Shown here one piece after another: positions 50,670 through 58,432 of a DNA stretch of 64,000 bases. The stretch is from M3007 sp031425035 (GTDB lineage Bacteria; Bacteroidota; Bacteroidia; Chitinophagales; Saprospiraceae). The notes under the pieces are model-generated. The model had not been told where the DNA came from. It was given only the letters and a program-made list of their open reading frames with translations, and made no database searches. The stretch is taken from the NCBI GenBank assembly GCA_031425035.1, contig JANPIN010000100.1, positions 1-64,000 on the forward strand, read 5' to 3'. Made by a program: the position numbers and the translations under genes. Position 1 is the first letter of the stretch. Each line of letters starts with the position of its first letter.

Positions 50670-51285
50670 GCATACGCGGCGTGCGGCGTTTGCCACCTGG
50701 CCGGAAACCCTTACCACCCATCATACTCATCATAGAAGGGCTCATCGCCTGATTGAGTTGTTTCATCTGCTTATCCATCTTCTTGATTTCCTCTTTCAGC
50801 ATGGGCTCTGTAATGTCCAGTTTCTTGAGTTCGGCGAACTGAGCCTGTGCGGCCTTGGGGTTGTTCTTATTGGCGGAAATCATGACCAATTGCAGCATAG
50901 CCGTGCCTTTTTCATTGTTGGAAGGCAGACCCGCATCGAGCGATTTTTTCAGCCAGACTTCGGCCGTATTGAAATCGCGGCGTTGCATAGCCAGTGCGCC
51001 ATGCGTCATATAATAAACCCCTTTATATCCAACCAGCAGCATATTAGGGAAGTAGGTCATTTTAAGCCGGTCTTCAGCTTCTTGTAACTGGCCGGCGCCC
51101 AGCAGTTGATTACTGGATAAAATAGTACCCAGCATGATATAACCGGCCAGGAGCACCAGACCAACCAGCATAAAAGGAAAGCCATACCAGAAGCCGAAAG
51201 CCAGCCAAAGGCCAATTCCACCGAGGATGCCGGCAGCGATAAGTGCAAAACGGAGATAAATATTGATCGTAAACATGGGTGGCAA
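50665..51285 (-). CDS. Membrane protein with TPR-like domain
   Basis: The 206-residue protein has two helices at the N-terminus (FALIAAGILGGIGLWLAF and PFMLVGLVLLAGYIMLGTI), then TPR-like repeats: GAGQLQEAEDRLKMTYFPN, GALAMQRRDFNTAEVWLKKSLD and AAQAQFAELKKLDIT. A Met/Gly/Lys-rich C-terminus (MMSMMGGKGFRPGGKRRTP) ends exactly at the repeat array, which supplies its stop. The start may be ATG 51285 or 51276. No specific family is recognised. A TACTTTTG box lies about 30 bases upstream. Confidence 0.75.
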   Translation of the reverse strand: MPPMFTINIYLRFALIAAGILGGIGLWLAFGFWYGFPFMLVGLVLLAGYIMLGTILSSNQLLGAGQLQEAEDRLKMTYFPNMLLVGYKGVYYMTHGALAMQRRDFNTAEVWLKKSLDAGLPSNNEKGTAMLQLVMISANKNNPKAAQAQFAELKKLDITEPMLKEEIKKMDKQMKQLNQAMSPSMMSMMGGKGFRPGGKRRTPRMR

Positions 51286-51312
51286 GTTTGAAAAATCCGC
51301 GGCAAAAGTAGC

Positions 51313-51320
51313 CAGATTAA
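51313..51320 (-). promoter_or_regulatory. -7 box TACTTTTG of the TPR-like membrane protein gene
   Basis: Perfect TAnnTTTG on the minus strand, 27 bases before the ATG at 51285. Confidence 0.45.
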
Positions 51321-51392
51321 ACGACTACACCGGCGCGTTTTCTAAAGTTTTGGGAAACAATGACAGAATCCTTAAACGCACCATGTCGTCGT

Positions 51393-51842
51393 CTATTTCT
51401 TTCTAAAAACCAGGGCCGGGTTGGCAGCCCCCAGGGCCCGGTACTGCAGCACTTCCTTATCGCATTTTAAAATGAGGTTGCACTGGGCGTCAAACTGGCC
51501 TTTTTCCACGAAGCACCAGCCATTTTCCGTATCTAGGCTATCAACTTGGCAGGCATTACTCAGGCAGTTGCCGTCTATTTCAATGTCCGTTTCCAGGCTC
51601 ATCTGGTTGTTATTATAGTGCCGCATTTTGCTCCCGGCAATTTCAATGAAGTATGTACTGTCCTGTGCGCTTTGCCACTTGCCCTGTAGAATCTGGAGTA
51701 AGTCGGAAGCGTCGGGTTCCGCTAAAGTGGAATCACGAGGCGTCTGAGTGCCACCTAAAGTATTAGCCGACGACGTGTTGTTTTTACAGGCACCCAAACA
51801 GCAGCTGAAAATGATCAGGGAAGAAAGTAGAAAGCGAAACAT
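51393..51842 (-). CDS. Small lipoprotein, unknown family
   Basis: The 149-residue protein starts MFRFLLSSLIIFSCCLGAC; Cys 19 is the lipobox Cys, after two other Cys. A short Ser/Thr-rich linker precedes a beta-rich domain with LQGKWQSAQDSTYFIEIAG near residue 53, DGNCLSNACQVDS and GWCFVEKGQFDAQCNLIL. The LQGKW opening is like lipocalin-like Bacteroidota lipoproteins. Four Cys in the domain could form disulfides. It stands apart from the TonB receptor operon because a terminator lies upstream. Confidence 0.65.
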   Translation of the reverse strand: MFRFLLSSLIIFSCCLGACKNNTSSANTLGGTQTPRDSTLAEPDASDLLQILQGKWQSAQDSTYFIEIAGSKMRHYNNNQMSLETDIEIDGNCLSNACQVDSLDTENGWCFVEKGQFDAQCNLILKCDKEVLQYRALGAANPALVFRKK

Positions 51843-51897
51843 GAGGCGAGATGATTTTTATTGGATTACGCCTCAATAACTGAAATTCCCGGAATGG

Positions 51898-51937
51898 GAA
51901 AAAAAATGCAGTTGTGGAATATTTTCCACAACTGCAT
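51898..51937 (-). terminator. Terminator of the TonB receptor-lipoprotein operon
   Basis: A perfect 14-bp stem (51906-51919 and 51924-51937) with a TATT loop. On the minus strand it is followed by a T tract and lies about 45 bases after the lipoprotein stop. Confidence 0.85.
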
Positions 51938-51982
51938 AATGAGTTTATAATCAATATTTTAAAAGCGAAAATATTTGTCTTG

Positions 51983-52510
51983 TCAGTTACAGTCGTCGCA
52001 GCGGTGAATTAAAAAACCATAACCTGCGCCGGCTGCCATATCCAGGATTACCAGTGTGCCATTGGGCTGCTCGTTTAATTCCACCGTGAATTGGATTTGC
52101 CGGCCATTATTGTACACCAGGGTTTTTCCATCTGCGGCTAAGCTAAATTTGGTGCGGTCAGACAGGCAAATCGGAAAATTTTCGCTGGTGTACACTTCCA
52201 CTGTTTGAGCCGAGGTTTTTTTCAGGATGAAAGCTGACGATTGGCCACCCGCATCCACGGCGATCCGGTGGGGGGCACTACCCAGTGCAAAAAACCGTCG
52301 ATTCGCGTTATCAGCCGCCGCATCCAGCCGGATAGCTTCATGGAAATTATGGGTACACCAGTTACGCTCGTCTTCCAGCGCGGCCTCCCGGGCAGCTGTA
52401 CTGAACTGGAAATGCAGCCCGGCGGTCGTTGACGATCCGTTTGGCACCGCAGGTAGAGTGGGGGACTGGCAGGCGGCCAGTAAAAGTAAAAAAAATAAAT
52501 TCCGGTACAT
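51983..52510 (-). CDS. Small lipoprotein downstream of a TonB receptor
   Basis: The ~175-residue product starts at ATG 52510 with MYRNLFFLLLLAAC (lipobox Cys 14). Upstream in-frame codons overlap the TonB receptor gene and are rejected. The mature part has WCTHNFHEAIRLDAAAD, then a strand-rich region (SAFILKKTSAQTVEVYTSE) and a C-terminal HRCDDCN. It lies 13 bases after the receptor gene and shares its terminator, so it may be a surface-exposed partner lipoprotein for uptake. No family is recognised. Confidence 0.65.
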   Translation of the reverse strand: MYRNLFFLLLLAACQSPTLPAVPNGSSTTAGLHFQFSTAAREAALEDERNWCTHNFHEAIRLDAAADNANRRFFALGSAPHRIAVDAGGQSSAFILKKTSAQTVEVYTSENFPICLSDRTKFSLAADGKTLVYNNGRQIQFTVELNEQPNGTLVILDMAAGAGYGFLIHRCDDCN

Positions 52511-52523
52511 CTGGATAATTGAA

Positions 52524-54830
52524 TTAAAAACGGTGATCAAGCCGAACGGTGAAACTACGGGGCGCACCCAGTAAGGCTGGTCGCTCCGAGTACTCCTCAT
52601 TCAGCAAATTATTACATAACAAACTCACTTTCAAAGATTTGACCAATTGGTAGGCTAGCCGTACATCGACCACGGAAAATCCTCGGTCATTATGAATACG
52701 GAAGTTATGCACGCCGGGCAGCCCATATTCAAACACGTTGTCGATGTTTTTCATGTGGCTGTTATAATTCAGGGCAGCACCCACCGTCAGCTTGCTCCAG
52801 GCGTATTCCGCATCGAACTTCACCTGGTGCTGGTAGCGGTATTTCAAAATATTTTTGCTGGAGTCGGAGGACGTTTCTTTTTCCTGAAGGCCGAAATTCG
52901 CATATTTAGGCACGAAATACGTGTAACCAGTCAGTAAACTAAGCGTTCCATTGCCCACCTGGCCCGTCCCCGCTATGGACATTTCCACGCCGGAAACGCG
53001 GGTAACGCCCACATTTTTCGATTTAAAGTAGGCCCGCGGCTGAAAATTAATAAAGGTGACGCGGTCGAGCACAAATTCCATCATGTTCGTATATTCGGAC
53101 ATGAAGCCGGTCACATCGACATAGCCCTGCCAGCCACCCAGCCGTAATCCCTGTTTAATACCCAGCTCGGAGGTCCAGCCAGTTTCTGATACAAGGTTCG
53201 GGTTGGGTTCCACCGTGTTGCCGGTACTAAAATCAGTATTAATAAATTTCTCGGCGATGGTTGGATAGCGGTAACCCTGGCCCCAGGAACTACGTATATA
53301 AGTTGCCTTGCCCAGCTGGTAGTTCGCGCCAATGCGGTAAACCGGTTTAGCCTCTTTGGTCAGACCATTCGGAATAGTATCGACCTCGGTCGCGGATATC
53401 TGGATAAATTCCGGGCTGCTTAAGCGGTTTTGTTCATATCGGGCGCCACCGGACAGGTTGAGCCGGCCGATTTTATAATCCAGCTGTAAATAGCCGGCTA
53501 AGTTGCGCGTGCTGTAATTGGCATTGTTGTACAGGTCGGCTTTGACCGTTGTATAGGTTCCCACGACCCCGGCCGTCGTGACCAGCCCAATATGCGTCAT
53601 CTGCCGCTGGAATTGGTATTCGCCATAGGTCATACGGCTGTCGTTGCTCTGATTGCCGGTGTTTTTATTATGCACGGAATAATAACGGCTCAGCAGTTTA
53701 TGCCGGTTACCGTTCCGGTCGAAGTACTGGACAGAGGGGTCGATGCTGTAACGCAGCCGCCCAAGGGATTTGGACGCTGCATTTGGTCCACCCTGGTAAG
53801 CGCCGGTCGTATCGTTGGCCCACAGAAAAAAACTGCCGCTGCGACCCAGGTTGAAATTGGTATTCAAGCCGATGCTGAGGCGGTCATTTACGCGGTAGCG
53901 GAAATTGGGCGTCACCCGGGCATATCGCGTGTAGGTGTCCTTGTTATAACTGTCGCGATACAGGCCGTAGGCGCCGACCACCATATCCAGTTTGCCGGCC
54001 TTGCGCCGATGTACGAAACTAAGACCGGTTTCCAGGGGCTGCTGTACGCCCGAGGTATCGTTGCCCCACCATTTCTTGCGTTCGTCCTGCGGGTCGGTCC
54101 AGGCGCGGCCGAAAACGGCGATCTCGGTTTCTGGTTTGTCTTTGGCAAAACCCGTGCGCACGTTGATAATACCGTTCATGGCCGAGGAACCGTAGAGCGC
54201 GGAGGCAGCGCCTTTCAGCACCTCGATCTGACTGATATTCTCGACTGGGATATCGTTCCAGTTGGGAAAACCGGCGTCTACCTGCAGGATAGGAATATCA
54301 TCGACCAGCAGCAGCACCCGCGTGCCGGCGCCATAGGAAAAACCGGCCCCGCCCCGGATACTGGCTTGCCCGTCCACGACGCTTATGCCCGGAACTTTGG
54401 TTAAAATATTATCGATCGAGGTGGTGTTGGTGTTGGCCAGCAGCCGTGGTTTGAGCACTTCCAGGCTGACCGTGACTTCGCCCAGCGGTTTTTCAAATTT
54501 ACCGGAGGTGACCGTAGCCGTTTGCAGCAGGTTGTCGCTGTCGCTGAGGGGAACGTTCAATTCCAGGTTTTGTCCGGCGGACAGGCGCACCGTGCGGGTT
54601 TGCAGCGCATAACCCACAAAATCGAAGGTTATTTCATAATTGCCGGGCGCCAGTTCGAGACTGTATTGCCCATTTGCGTCGGTCGCCGCGCCGCTCGTGC
54701 CGGTTTTCACCGTAACGCCGATCAGCGTTTCCTGGGTGTTTTGATCCGTGACGATGCCGGTCAGGGTGGCATTTTGGGCAAGCAGCAATTGAAAGAAAGG
54801 GATAAAGAGGAGGGTAAGGTTTGTACGCAT
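52524..54830 (-). CDS. TonB-dependent outer-membrane receptor
   Basis: The 768-residue protein has a signal peptide (MRTNLTLLFIPFFQLLLAQ). A carboxypeptidase-like regulatory domain follows (residues ~22-100: ATLTGIVTDQNTQETLIGV, DANGQYSLEL). The plug domain (~120-230) has TSIDNILTKVPGISVVDG, IRGGAGFSYGAGTRVLLLVDD and IEVLKGAASALYGSSAMNGIINV. A 22-strand barrel ends with a terminal Phe (RLDHRF). The layout resembles siderophore/vitamin-type single-gene receptors rather than SusC, which would be longer and followed by SusD. The ligand is unknown. TACTTTTA at 54869-54876 may be its -7 box. Confidence 0.9.
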   Translation of the reverse strand: MRTNLTLLFIPFFQLLLAQNATLTGIVTDQNTQETLIGVTVKTGTSGAATDANGQYSLELAPGNYEITFDFVGYALQTRTVRLSAGQNLELNVPLSDSDNLLQTATVTSGKFEKPLGEVTVSLEVLKPRLLANTNTTSIDNILTKVPGISVVDGQASIRGGAGFSYGAGTRVLLLVDDIPILQVDAGFPNWNDIPVENISQIEVLKGAASALYGSSAMNGIINVRTGFAKDKPETEIAVFGRAWTDPQDERKKWWGNDTSGVQQPLETGLSFVHRRKAGKLDMVVGAYGLYRDSYNKDTYTRYARVTPNFRYRVNDRLSIGLNTNFNLGRSGSFFLWANDTTGAYQGGPNAASKSLGRLRYSIDPSVQYFDRNGNRHKLLSRYYSVHNKNTGNQSNDSRMTYGEYQFQRQMTHIGLVTTAGVVGTYTTVKADLYNNANYSTRNLAGYLQLDYKIGRLNLSGGARYEQNRLSSPEFIQISATEVDTIPNGLTKEAKPVYRIGANYQLGKATYIRSSWGQGYRYPTIAEKFINTDFSTGNTVEPNPNLVSETGWTSELGIKQGLRLGGWQGYVDVTGFMSEYTNMMEFVLDRVTFINFQPRAYFKSKNVGVTRVSGVEMSIAGTGQVGNGTLSLLTGYTYFVPKYANFGLQEKETSSDSSKNILKYRYQHQVKFDAEYAWSKLTVGAALNYNSHMKNIDNVFEYGLPGVHNFRIHNDRGFSVVDVRLAYQLVKSLKVSLLCNNLLNEEYSERPALLGAPRSFTVRLDHRF

Positions 54831-54908
54831 CGGTTAAGTGTCGGATAAAATTTTGATTGGAAATGGTGTAAAAGTAAAGATTTTTACCGCTGTACCAATA
54901 CTCCTTAC

Positions 54909-55385
54909 ATGAAGCCTGCGCTGCTCTTACTTTCCTTTTTACTGGGCTTTTCCGCCTGTATTTCCACTTCCAAAACCATGCAAAATATGGATGTTTATGC
55001 CCTTCGCCTGCGCCCCGGTCAGGATTTAAAAAAAGAACTGGATGCCTTCGCTAGGGAACATCACCTGCAGGCCGGCTTCATTATGACCTGTGTGGGCAGT
55101 GTGCGTCAGGTTGCCATCCGGCCTGCCGATCAGCAAGTGCCCCTCACGCGCCATCAGAAATTCGAGATTGTTTCGCTGGTCGGCACCCTTTCGCCGGATG
55201 GCTCGCACCTGCATATTTCCTTGTCGGATAGCACGGGAACTACGATTGGCGGCCACCTTTTGGAAGGCAATGAGATTTATACGACCGCCGAAATTGTGAT
55301 CGGGGAAGCCCGGAACCTGCAATTTCACCGGAAAATAGACGCCGAAACGACGTATAAGGAATTGACCGTAGAAAAACGGGAATGA
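54909..55385 (+). CDS. PPC/DUF296 domain lipoprotein
   Basis: The 158-residue protein starts with a lipoprotein signal (LLLLSFLLGFSAC, Cys 17). The rest is a full PPC (plants and prokaryotes conserved, DUF296) domain: YALRLRPGQDLKKELDAFARE, AGFIMTCVGSVRQVAIRP, FEIVSLVGTLSPDGSHLHISLSD in part, and GGHLLEGNEIYTTAEIVI. GSHLHISLSD with the two His residues is the trimer and metal-site signature. PPC domains are usually cytosolic and DNA-linked; here the N-terminus points to the envelope. It stands alone between two minus-strand operons. Confidence 0.85.
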   Translation: MKPALLLLSFLLGFSACISTSKTMQNMDVYALRLRPGQDLKKELDAFAREHHLQAGFIMTCVGSVRQVAIRPADQQVPLTRHQKFEIVSLVGTLSPDGSHLHISLSDSTGTTIGGHLLEGNEIYTTAEIVIGEARNLQFHRKIDAETTYKELTVEKRE

Positions 55386-55389
55386 AGAC

Positions 55390-55716
55390 TTATTCGCCTA
55401 CTGGCGCCAACTGTACCTCCAGGCCATCCATGTCCTCCCGAATGCGTAACTGACAGCCCAGGCGACTGGTATGCGTCACGAAAAAAGCGGAGTCCAGCAT
55501 TGCCAGCTCGTCGTCGGAAGGATCCGACAGCAGATGCTGACTACGCACATACACGTGGCAGGAAGCGCAGAGGGCCATGCCGCCGCAGGTGCCTTCTACC
55601 GGAAGTTCGTAGCCCTTACATAACTCCATGACACTCATGCCCATATCGGTCGGCGCATCCAACGAATGGGCAACTCCTTCCCGATCGACAACGGTAATTT
55701 GGATCGTGTTCTTCAT
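55390..55716 (-). CDS. 2Fe-2S ferredoxin
   Basis: The 108-residue protein has CKGYELPVEGTCGGMALCASCHVYV near residue 33, shown here as EGTCGGMALCASCHVYV, and a final Cys in LGCQLRI near residue 92. This gives the four ligands of adrenodoxin-type [2Fe-2S] ferredoxins (Cx5Cx2C...C). The PTDMGMSVMELCK segment also fits. It is an electron carrier, probably reduced by the FNR gene that overlaps it by 4 bases (ATGA). Confidence 0.9.
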   Translation of the reverse strand: MKNTIQITVVDREGVAHSLDAPTDMGMSVMELCKGYELPVEGTCGGMALCASCHVYVRSQHLLSDPSDDELAMLDSAFFVTHTSRLGCQLRIREDMDGLEVQLAPVGE

Positions 55717-56744
55717 ACGGGCTGTAAATCGGGGGCCAGACCCTCGATGCCAGTGACGGTCGTGTATTTGAAAGAAAGTTTTTGATCCGGATGCACGATC
55801 TTGAAAGCGGACTGGCAGGCCATAGTCGCTTCGTGGAAACCGCAGAGGATGAGCTTGAGTTTACCCGGGTACGTATTGATGTCGCCGATGGCAAAAATGC
55901 CGGCTAAATTGGTGGAATAATCGAAAGTGTTGACCTCAATAGCATTTTTATCAATCCCCAGTCCCCAGTCGGCCAGGGGGCCGAGTTTGGGCGTAAGCCC
56001 GAATAAAGGCACGAAATGATCGGCTGCCAGCACGAATTCGCCCTCGGTATCGTGTTGCACCTGTACACCTGTTAACTGTCCATTGCCTTGCAAACCGATC
56101 ACCTGGGAGTTAGTAACCAGTTTGATCTTACCAGTCTGGGCCAGGTGCTGCACTTTTTCCACCGAATCCAGCGCGCCGCGAAACTCCGTGCGGCGGTGAA
56201 TAAGGGTCAGTTCGCTGGCAATATCGGCCAGGTAAATGGTCCAGTCGAGCGCGGAATCGCCGCCGCCGGCAATGACCACGCGTTTGCCCTGGTAGTTTTC
56301 CGGACTACGCACAAAATAGTCGACCCCGTGGTCTTCAAATTGCGCAATGTTACTGATGGGCGGTTTACGGGGCTCGAAACTGCCCAGTCCGCCGGCAATA
56401 AAAATCACCGGCGCCAGGAATTCCTCGCCACGTTGGCTGATGACCCGCCAGCGGCCATCGGCCGTACGTTCCAGACTTTCGGCGCGTTCGCCCAGGGAGA
56501 AACCGGGGTTAAACGGGGCAATCTGGCGCAGCAGATTTTGCACCAGATCGCCGGCCAGCACCGATGGATAACCGGGAATATCGTAAATGGGTTTCTTCGG
56601 GTAAATTTCCGTCAACTGTCCGCCCGCCTGGGGTAGTACGTCCAGTATATGGCAGCGTAATTTCAGTAATCCTGCTTCAAAAACGGCGAACAACCCAACC
56701 GGGCCGGCGCCAATAATGAGAATATCCGTTTCCGTCGTTTTCAC
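55713..56744 (-). CDS. Ferredoxin--NADP+ reductase, thioredoxin-reductase-like
   Basis: The 343-residue flavoprotein starts at GTG 56744 (KTTETDILIIGAGPVGLFAVFEAG). It has the FAD GxGxxG, then LPQAGGQLTEIYPKKPIYDIPGYP in part, a second nucleotide motif VVIAGGGDSALDWTIYLAD near residue 153 for NADP, and the C-terminal GIFAIGDINTYPGKLKLILCGFHEA in part. It lacks the CxxC of thioredoxin reductases, as expected of FNR type 2. The GTG immediately follows the stop of the upstream lipoprotein. It likely reduces the neighbouring ferredoxin. Confidence 0.92.
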   Translation of the reverse strand: MKTTETDILIIGAGPVGLFAVFEAGLLKLRCHILDVLPQAGGQLTEIYPKKPIYDIPGYPSVLAGDLVQNLLRQIAPFNPGFSLGERAESLERTADGRWRVISQRGEEFLAPVIFIAGGLGSFEPRKPPISNIAQFEDHGVDYFVRSPENYQGKRVVIAGGGDSALDWTIYLADIASELTLIHRRTEFRGALDSVEKVQHLAQTGKIKLVTNSQVIGLQGNGQLTGVQVQHDTEGEFVLAADHFVPLFGLTPKLGPLADWGLGIDKNAIEVNTFDYSTNLAGIFAIGDINTYPGKLKLILCGFHEATMACQSAFKIVHPDQKLSFKYTTVTGIEGLAPDLQPV

Positions 56745-57077
56745 TTATTGCTTGACTATTTGTTTGATGCTGAGGTTTCTAACTTTAAAATCCGGAATAA
56801 GCCGGTCGTCCGGGCCGAATGTATTGATCACCGTGCTATCCGCCTGTAATTCTCCGCTAAACCGAACGGACACCTGGTCCACCTTGAATTCTTCCGGCAG
56901 ACCCACAGGCATATATCGTACGCCATCTACCTGTAAAATATGTTGGGCACAACCCCGGCCACAGACAAAAACCTGGATCTGACCACTTTGGTTTTCAAAT
57001 TGAGTAGCTTTTTCCGGCAGGGTTTGTCGTTGGGCACAGCCGGCCAGCAGGAGTAGCAACAAGAATGATTTGTGCAT
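56745..57077 (-). CDS. Small lipoprotein within the ferredoxin operon
   Basis: The product is about 110 residues from ATG 57077: MHKSFLLLLLLAGC (lipobox Cys 14), then a beta-rich domain with VFVCGRGCAQHILQVDG near residue 38, RYMPVGLPEEFKVDQVSVRFSGEL and a short IKQIVKQ tail. The Cx3C pair could be a disulfide. No family is assigned. The upstream frame to 57269 belongs to the hydratase gene on another frame and is rejected. It sits 7 bases after the hydratase and 0 bases before FNR. Confidence 0.65.
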   Translation of the reverse strand: MHKSFLLLLLLAGCAQRQTLPEKATQFENQSGQIQVFVCGRGCAQHILQVDGVRYMPVGLPEEFKVDQVSVRFSGELQADSTVINTFGPDDRLIPDFKVRNLSIKQIVKQ

Positions 57078-57084
57078 GAGCGGG

Positions 57085-57867
57085 TTATTTTCCTTGAAAA
57101 TTAGCTTTTCTTTTTTCCACAAACGCGCTGGCGCCTTCCCGGAAATCTTCGGTCGAACAGCATTCGCCAAACGCATCGATCTCCTTCCAAAATCCGTCCA
57201 CGTTTTCTTCGAAGTGTGCATTGACACATTCAATGACTTTAGCGATGGCAACAGGTGCTTTGGCGGCAATTTTTTCGATCAGTTCTTTGGCCTTGGCCAC
57301 TTCTTCGCCGGCCGGTACCACGTAATTTACCAGCCCCAGCCGGTAAGCTTCCGCCGCGTCGATCATATCGGCGGTCATCATCAACTCCAGCGCTTTGGTT
57401 TTACCAATGTACTGGATCAGCCGCTGGGTGCCGCCATAACCGGGAATAATACCCAGATTAACCTCCGGCTGCCCGAATTTGGCCCGTTCGCCCGCTACGC
57501 GCAGGTGGCAGGCCATGGATAATTCGCAGCCGGCACCCAAAGCGAAACCGTTCACGGCCGCTACTACCGGTCGGTGAAACTGCTCGATATGCAGAAAAAC
57601 ATCCTGTCCGCGTTTGGCGAACTGCATGCCTTCCGTGGCGCTCAGGCCGCTGAATTCCGTAATGTCAGCGCCGGCAACAAAGGCTTTTTCGCCGGCACCG
57701 GTCAGGACCACGCCTTTCAACCCGGTTATTTCATCGGCGGCTTCGCCAAAAAAATGCTGCAGTTCCAGCATGGTCTGGCTGTTCAGCGCATTGAGGGCTT
57801 TCTCCCGGCTGATCGTTACGACGGCTATACCATCGGACACCAGCACCTGTAAGTTTTCGTAAATCAT
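57085..57867 (-). CDS. Enoyl-CoA hydratase/isomerase family protein
   Basis: The ~260-residue crotonase starts at ATG 57867 (IYENLQVLVSDGIAVVTISR). It has KAFVAGADITEFSGL near residue 63 with the oxyanion region, AVNGFALGAGCELSMACHLRVAGE in part near residue 100, FGQPEVNLGIIPGYGGTQRL near residue 128 with the catalytic Glu, and ALELMMTADMIDAAEAYRLGLVNYV in part. It hydrates trans-2-enoyl-CoA in fatty-acid degradation, or could act in 3-hydroxybutyryl-CoA formation. An ATG at 57945 lies upstream of the predicted transcription start. It leads the hydratase-lipoprotein-FNR-ferredoxin operon. Confidence 0.92.
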   Translation of the reverse strand: MIYENLQVLVSDGIAVVTISREKALNALNSQTMLELQHFFGEAADEITGLKGVVLTGAGEKAFVAGADITEFSGLSATEGMQFAKRGQDVFLHIEQFHRPVVAAVNGFALGAGCELSMACHLRVAGERAKFGQPEVNLGIIPGYGGTQRLIQYIGKTKALELMMTADMIDAAEAYRLGLVNYVVPAGEEVAKAKELIEKIAAKAPVAIAKVIECVNAHFEENVDGFWKEIDAFGECCSTEDFREGASAFVEKRKANFQGK

Positions 57868-57898
57868 AGTGAATATCGCTCGGGCTTTGTGAAAGCCG

Positions 57899-57906
57899 CA
57901 AAAGTA
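57899..57906 (-). promoter_or_regulatory. -7 box TACTTTTG of the hydratase-ferredoxin operon
   Basis: A perfect TAnnTTTG on the minus strand, 31 bases before the start codon at 57867. Confidence 0.5.
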
Positions 57907-57915
57907 ATGTTCATG

Positions 57916-57971
57916 AAAAATCGTCTGGTTAACAACCATCACCATGAAAAGTGACGGTTGTTAACCAGACG
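57916..57971 (-). terminator. Terminator of the FKBP/acyltransferase transcript
   Basis: A 21-bp stem with one mismatch (57922-57942 and 57951-57971) around an 8-base loop. On the minus strand it runs into ATTTTTC, 14 bases after the FKBP stop. The hydratase promoter follows at once. Confidence 0.8.
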
Positions 57972-57985
57972 TAGTGGATGTCGAA

Positions 57986-58393
57986 TTACCCGATTCCCAG
58001 CAGTTCCACTTCAAAGATCAGGGTACTGTTGGGTCCAATTTCCGGGCTCACCCGACGGTCGCCGTAGGCCAGGTTCGGCGGGATGAACAGGCGCCATTTG
58101 CTGCCCACCGGCATCAGTTGCAGCGCTTCGGTCCAGCCGGCAATGACGCGGTTGAGTGGAAAAGAAGCGGGCTGACCACGTTGCACGGAACTGTCAAAGA
58201 CTTTTCCTGCAATCGTCGTGCCGTGGTAGTGGCAGCGTACCGTGTCTTTGGCGGAAGGCTGGGGGCCGTCGCCCATCGTCATGACTTCATACTGAATACC
58301 GCTGGGCAGCGCAACTACGCCTTCCCGCTGGGCATTTTCGGTCAGGAATTTTTTGCCGGCTTCCAGGTTATCACTGGCTGTGTTGTCGAACAT
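57986..58393 (-). CDS. FKBP-type peptidyl-prolyl cis-trans isomerase
   Basis: The 135-residue protein has a short N-terminal arm (NLEAGKKFLTENAQREGV, as in FkpA/Mip proteins) and a full FKBP domain: GIQYEVMTMGDGPQPSAKDTV in part, RCHYHGTTIAGKVFDSSVQRGQ in part, FPLNRVIAGWTEALQLMPVGSKW and LAYGDRRVSPEIGPNSTLIFEVELL. It has no signal peptide and is likely cytosolic. It lies 39 bases downstream of the acyltransferase gene. Confidence 0.93.
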   Translation of the reverse strand: MFDNTASDNLEAGKKFLTENAQREGVVALPSGIQYEVMTMGDGPQPSAKDTVRCHYHGTTIAGKVFDSSVQRGQPASFPLNRVIAGWTEALQLMPVGSKWRLFIPPNLAYGDRRVSPEIGPNSTLIFEVELLGIG

Positions 58394-58432
58394 GGTAATG
58401 TGTTTTTGATGAATGGTTGGGAAGTATAGGTT

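Noticed and set aside
50523..51087. Open frames made of VDE or STS tripeptide repeats over the 9-bp array
   Set aside because: They are produced by the 9-bp repeat itself and, on the plus strand, run through the antisense of the TPR-like gene; no start signal or family supports them.
53592..54404. Plus-strand open frame of 270 codons
   Set aside because: It is the antisense of the TonB receptor plug and barrel coding sequence.
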